This document shows positions 60,957 through 64,000 of a stretch of DNA of 64,000 nt, in pieces (within the stretch, counting starts at the first letter, position 1; every line of letters begins with the position of its first letter). Source of the DNA: Delphinapterus leucas (Eukaryota > Chordata > Mammalia > Artiodactyla > Monodontidae); the NCBI RefSeq assembly GCF_002288925.2, contig NW_022098024.1:3615560-3679559 (forward strand). The letters run 5' to 3'. Position numbers and translations under genes: made by a program. Below the pieces are notes generated by a model. That model was not told the origin of the DNA. It saw only the letters and a program-made list of their open reading frames with translations, and ran no database searches.

Positions 60957-60972
60957 CTGCTGTTTTTCTCTT

Positions 60973-62108
60973 GGTTCACGTGTACGTCTGAGATTTTGGC
61001 TGAGAAAATTGGGCTGACTCATCTTTGGTCCATATTTTTTTATTTTAATCCTCCATCAGATTACCCAGTACTTGTTAATGTAATGATTTCAGGGTTAAAA
61101 TATTTAATTGCAAGCTATCCAGTTCTCTCTTTTTTCTCAGCCATGTCGACTTATAAATTTTGAGATAATGGGTATTCCATCAGCCTGACTCCAAAGGGAG
61201 GTCAATGTATTTGTATTATTTTGCTATTGAACCATACCTTAGCCTAGCCTGACTCATCTTTGCATATAATAGGTTCCATATAAATGTTCATTGAGGAATG
61301 AATATTTATTTTTCTTATTAACTATATCAGAGGAAATAAGCATGTAAATGAAACTTTCTTAAAAAAATATACCTTGACAATTTGAGGGTAATGAAGGTTA
61401 TATATTCTAAATAATATTTCTCAAACCAGAGCTTCTGAGGATATATGACTAATATTTGGATAAAAGAAAACAAAATATTACCAAACTAATTCATATTAGC
61501 TATATAATCTCAAAGTCTCTATTCATTCAATAAATATTTAATCACTAAGAAGTAAATGCCAGACCTTTTTCCAGGTACTAGAAATACAGAAATAAATAAA
61601 ACCGAGAAAAGTCACACTCAAGGGAATTATTTTCCAGTACTTCCAATCCAAATCCCCAATCCAACCCCAATCCAAAAAACTGAAAGTTAAATTATATCCT
61701 GTTTTAATCTTTCCCCATTGAGTTTAATTCTATCTAGAGGTTAGTAACCCAAATGTATTTCTCCATTTATAGTTACTCGCCATTCAAATTTTTATATCAA
61801 ATAGCCATTTCAATCTAACATAGGTAAAACATAATACTTCATTTCCTCATACCCATCACTTCTTCCCCACATCACCTTAACTACTACCCCTCAAATGTGT
61901 CTTTCTTCTGACCTTCTTTACTTTATATCAGTGTTGTGGATACTGTGATGTTCTACTCAGACGCCTCTACAAAGAATTTACCATCATCAATGTTATCAAT
62001 GCTATTAGCAAGCAACCTTCAGGGGTCATGTACCAAAATCCAGAGATACTCAAGTCCATTATATAAATGGCACAGTACAATGAATACCATCAGCCCTCTG
62101 TATCCATA
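60973..62108. other. Unclassified AT-rich intergenic DNA
   Basis: No gene. A weak fragment of the old interspersed repeat seen at 39236 lies at about 61510-61620 (TCATTCAATAAATATTTAAT, then CCAGACCTTTTTCCAGGTAC). Confidence 0.45.
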
Positions 62109-62110
62109 TA

Positions 62111-62439
62111 AGGTAAGTCCCCTACATACAAAACTTCAAGTTGCGAACTTTCAAAGACGCAAACGTGCGTGCCAGCCCCTGTATGCCAGCAGTTGTACTC
62201 TACTACTGTACTTTTCAAGGTACTGTACTGTAAGTTTAAAATGTTTTCTTTATTTTTTGTGTTTGTTTTTTATGTACATATTATTTGTGTGAAAAGTATT
62301 ATAAACCTATTGTAGTACAGTACTATACAGCCAATTGTGTTAGTTGGGTACCTAGGCTAATTTAGTTAGACTTACGAACAAATTGGAATTACGAACATGC
62401 TGTCAGAATGGAACTTGTTCCTATGTTGGGGACCTACTG
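62111..62439. mobile_element. Short non-autonomous DNA transposon with terminal inverted repeats
   Basis: The left end AGGTAAGTCCCCTACATACA pairs with the right end TGTTGGGGACCTACTG read in reverse (CAGTAGGTCCCCAACA). The left end is preceded by TA (62109-62110). Inside it carries AGTTGCGAACTTTCAAAGAC and, near the right end, TTACGAACAAATTGGAATTA, a Tc1/mariner-Tigger style internal sequence. Total about 329 bases, non-coding. The 118-codon frame at 61936-62292 runs into it and is not a gene. Confidence 0.8.
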
Positions 62440-62461
62440 GAGAGAGAGAGAGAGAGAGAGA
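62440..62461. repeat. (GA)n microsatellite
   Basis: Uninterrupted GA array abutting the right end of the DNA transposon, replacing the expected TA target base pair. Confidence 0.95.
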
Positions 62462-62544
62462 CAGTCTGTTTCTGTGGTAGATGGTAGAACCCTGATGGAT
62501 ACATGGGCTATGATATGAGATCAATTGCTAAATTGAAGTACATA

Positions 62545-63972
62545 GTATTTTTTTTATTGGAGTATAGTTGCTTTACAATGTCATGTTAATTTCTACCATA
62601 CAGCAAAGTGAATCAGCTATACATATACATATATACCCTCTTTTTTGGATTTCCTTCCCATTTAGGTCACCACAGAGCACTGAATAGAGTTCCCTGTGTT
62701 ATACAGTAGGTTCTCATTAGTTATCTATTTTATACATAGTATCAGTAGTGTATATATGTCAATCCCCATCTCCCAATTCATCCCATCCCCCCTTCCCCCT
62801 TGATATCCATATGTTTGTTCTCTATGTCTGTGTCTCTATTTCTGCTTTGCATATAAGATCATCTATCCATTTTTTAAGATTCCACATATATGAGTTAGTA
62901 TACAATATTTGTTTTTCTCTTTCTGACTTCACTCTGTATGACAGTCTCTAGGTCCATCCACATCTCTACAAATGACCCAATTTCGTTCCTTTTAATGGCT
63001 GAGTAATATTTCATCGTATATATTTACCACATCTTCTTTATCCATTCCTCTTTTGATGGACATTTAGGTTGCTTCCATGTCCTGGCTATTGTAAATAGTG
63101 CTGCAATGAACATTGTGGTACATGACTCTTTGAATTATGGCTTTCTCAGGGTATATGCCCAGTAGTGGGATTGCTGGGTTATATGGCAATTCTATTTTTA
63201 GATTTTTAAGGAACCTCCATACTGTTCTCCATAATGGTTATATCAATTTACATTCCCACCAACAGTGCAAGAGGGTTCCCTTTTCTCCACACCCTCTCCA
63301 GCATTTATTGTTTGTAGATTTTTTGATGATGGCCATTCTGACCGGTGTGAGGTGATACCTCATTGTAGTTTTGACTTGCATTTCTCTAATAATTAGTGAC
63401 GTTGAGCATCTTTTCATGTGCCTCTTGGCCATCTGTATGTCTTCTTTGGAGAAATGTCTATTTAGATCTTACACCCATTTTTTGATTGGGTTGTTTGTTT
63501 TTCTGATACTGAGCTGCATGAGCTGTTTGTATATTTTAGAGATTAATCCTTTGTCAGTTGCTTCATTTGCACATATTTTCTCCCATTCTGAGGGCTGTCT
63601 TTTTGTCTAGTTTATGGTTTCCTTTGCTGTGCAAAAGCTTCTATACTACAAAGCTACAGCAATCAAGACAGTATGGTACTGGCACAAAAACAGAAATATA
63701 GATCAATGGAACAAGGTAGAAAGCCCAAGATAAACCCGTGCACCTATGGTGACCTAATCTATGACAAAGGAGGCAAGAATATACAATGGAAAAAAGACAG
63801 CCTCTTCAGTAAGTGGTGCTGGGAAAACTGGACAGCTCCATGTAAAAGAATGAAACTAGAACACTCCCTAACACCATACACAAAAATCAACTCAAAATGG
63901 TTAAAAGACCTAAATGTAAGAACAGACACTATTAAACTCTTTAGAAGAAAACATAGGCAGAAGACTCTTTCT
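62545..63972 (-). mobile_element. L1 LINE with 5' inversion (twin priming)
   Basis: 62545-63640 is antisense L1: the 3'UTR first (GGAGTATAGTTGCTTTACAA), then the ORF2 C-terminus in reverse up to GCTGTGCAAAAGCTT. At about 63645 the orientation flips. 63645-63972 is sense ORF2 (TACTACAAAGCTACAGCAAT ... GAAAACATAGGCAGAAGACT), taken from just upstream of the antisense part. About 120 bases of ORF2 between the two arms are missing. This is the pattern left by twin priming. A T-rich run (63973-64000) follows at the window edge, so the outer target-site duplication cannot be checked here. Confidence 0.9.
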
Positions 63973-64000
63973 TTTTCTTTTTTTTTTTTTTTTTTTTTTT
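63973..64000. repeat. T-rich run at window edge
   Basis: TTTCTTTTTCTTTTT followed by a pure T run to the end. It may be the tail of another antisense SINE or LINE continuing beyond the window. Confidence 0.6.

Overview
This window looks like gene-poor nuclear DNA from a cetacean (whale or dolphin). I see no supportable host protein-coding gene, RNA gene or CpG-rich promoter. The organism call rests on nine tRNA-derived SINEs of the CHR type (CHR occurs in cetaceans, hippos and ruminants). Several of them are near-identical and carry clear target-site duplications. There is also a matching young L1 family, and I saw no ruminant BovB or Bov-A2. The long reading frames all trace to SINEs, L1 ORF2 or chance.

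Layout. 1-7.2 kb: mostly unclassified AT-rich DNA with one CHR SINE and an L2 relic. 7.3-17.9 kb: the most structured block. An old antisense L1M copy (7320-8675 and about 17530-17880) is split by an 8.85-kb endogenous retrovirus in minus orientation. Its LTRs are 16833-17523 (5') and 8676-9302 (3'). Heavily broken gag, protease, reverse transcriptase, RNase H and integrase remnants can be read in the correct order on the minus strand. A further antisense L1 (about 11605-12868) sits inside pol. 18-26 kb: a CHR SINE, MIR and MLT1 relics and CA repeats. 26.3-31.2 kb: a sense L1 with a 5'UTR, a largely deleted ORF1, and a broken ORF2 whose catalytic FADD reads FPDD.

31.4-48.1 kb: short L1 insertions with target-site duplications, an MLT1 LTR carrying a palindromic DNA transposon, several MIRs, and an old repeat split by an L1M 3' end. 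That L1M 3' end has a 68-bp perfect inverted match 1.4 kb upstream. 48.2-52.9 kb: three CHR SINEs, an antisense MLT1A-like LTR, and an L1 whose 5'UTR is fused to its RT region. 53-64 kb: an old repeat split by a HAL1/L1M relic, an L1 tail inside a MIR, a CHR SINE, a short DNA transposon with terminal inverted repeats, and an L1 with a twin-priming inversion running to the right edge.

Nothing here works as a gene system. The interest lies in the nested transposition history, which gives a relative time order, and in a few rearrangements. Repeat family names come from recognising consensus-like sequence by eye. They were not checked against a library, so subfamily names and boundaries without a visible target-site duplication are approximate.
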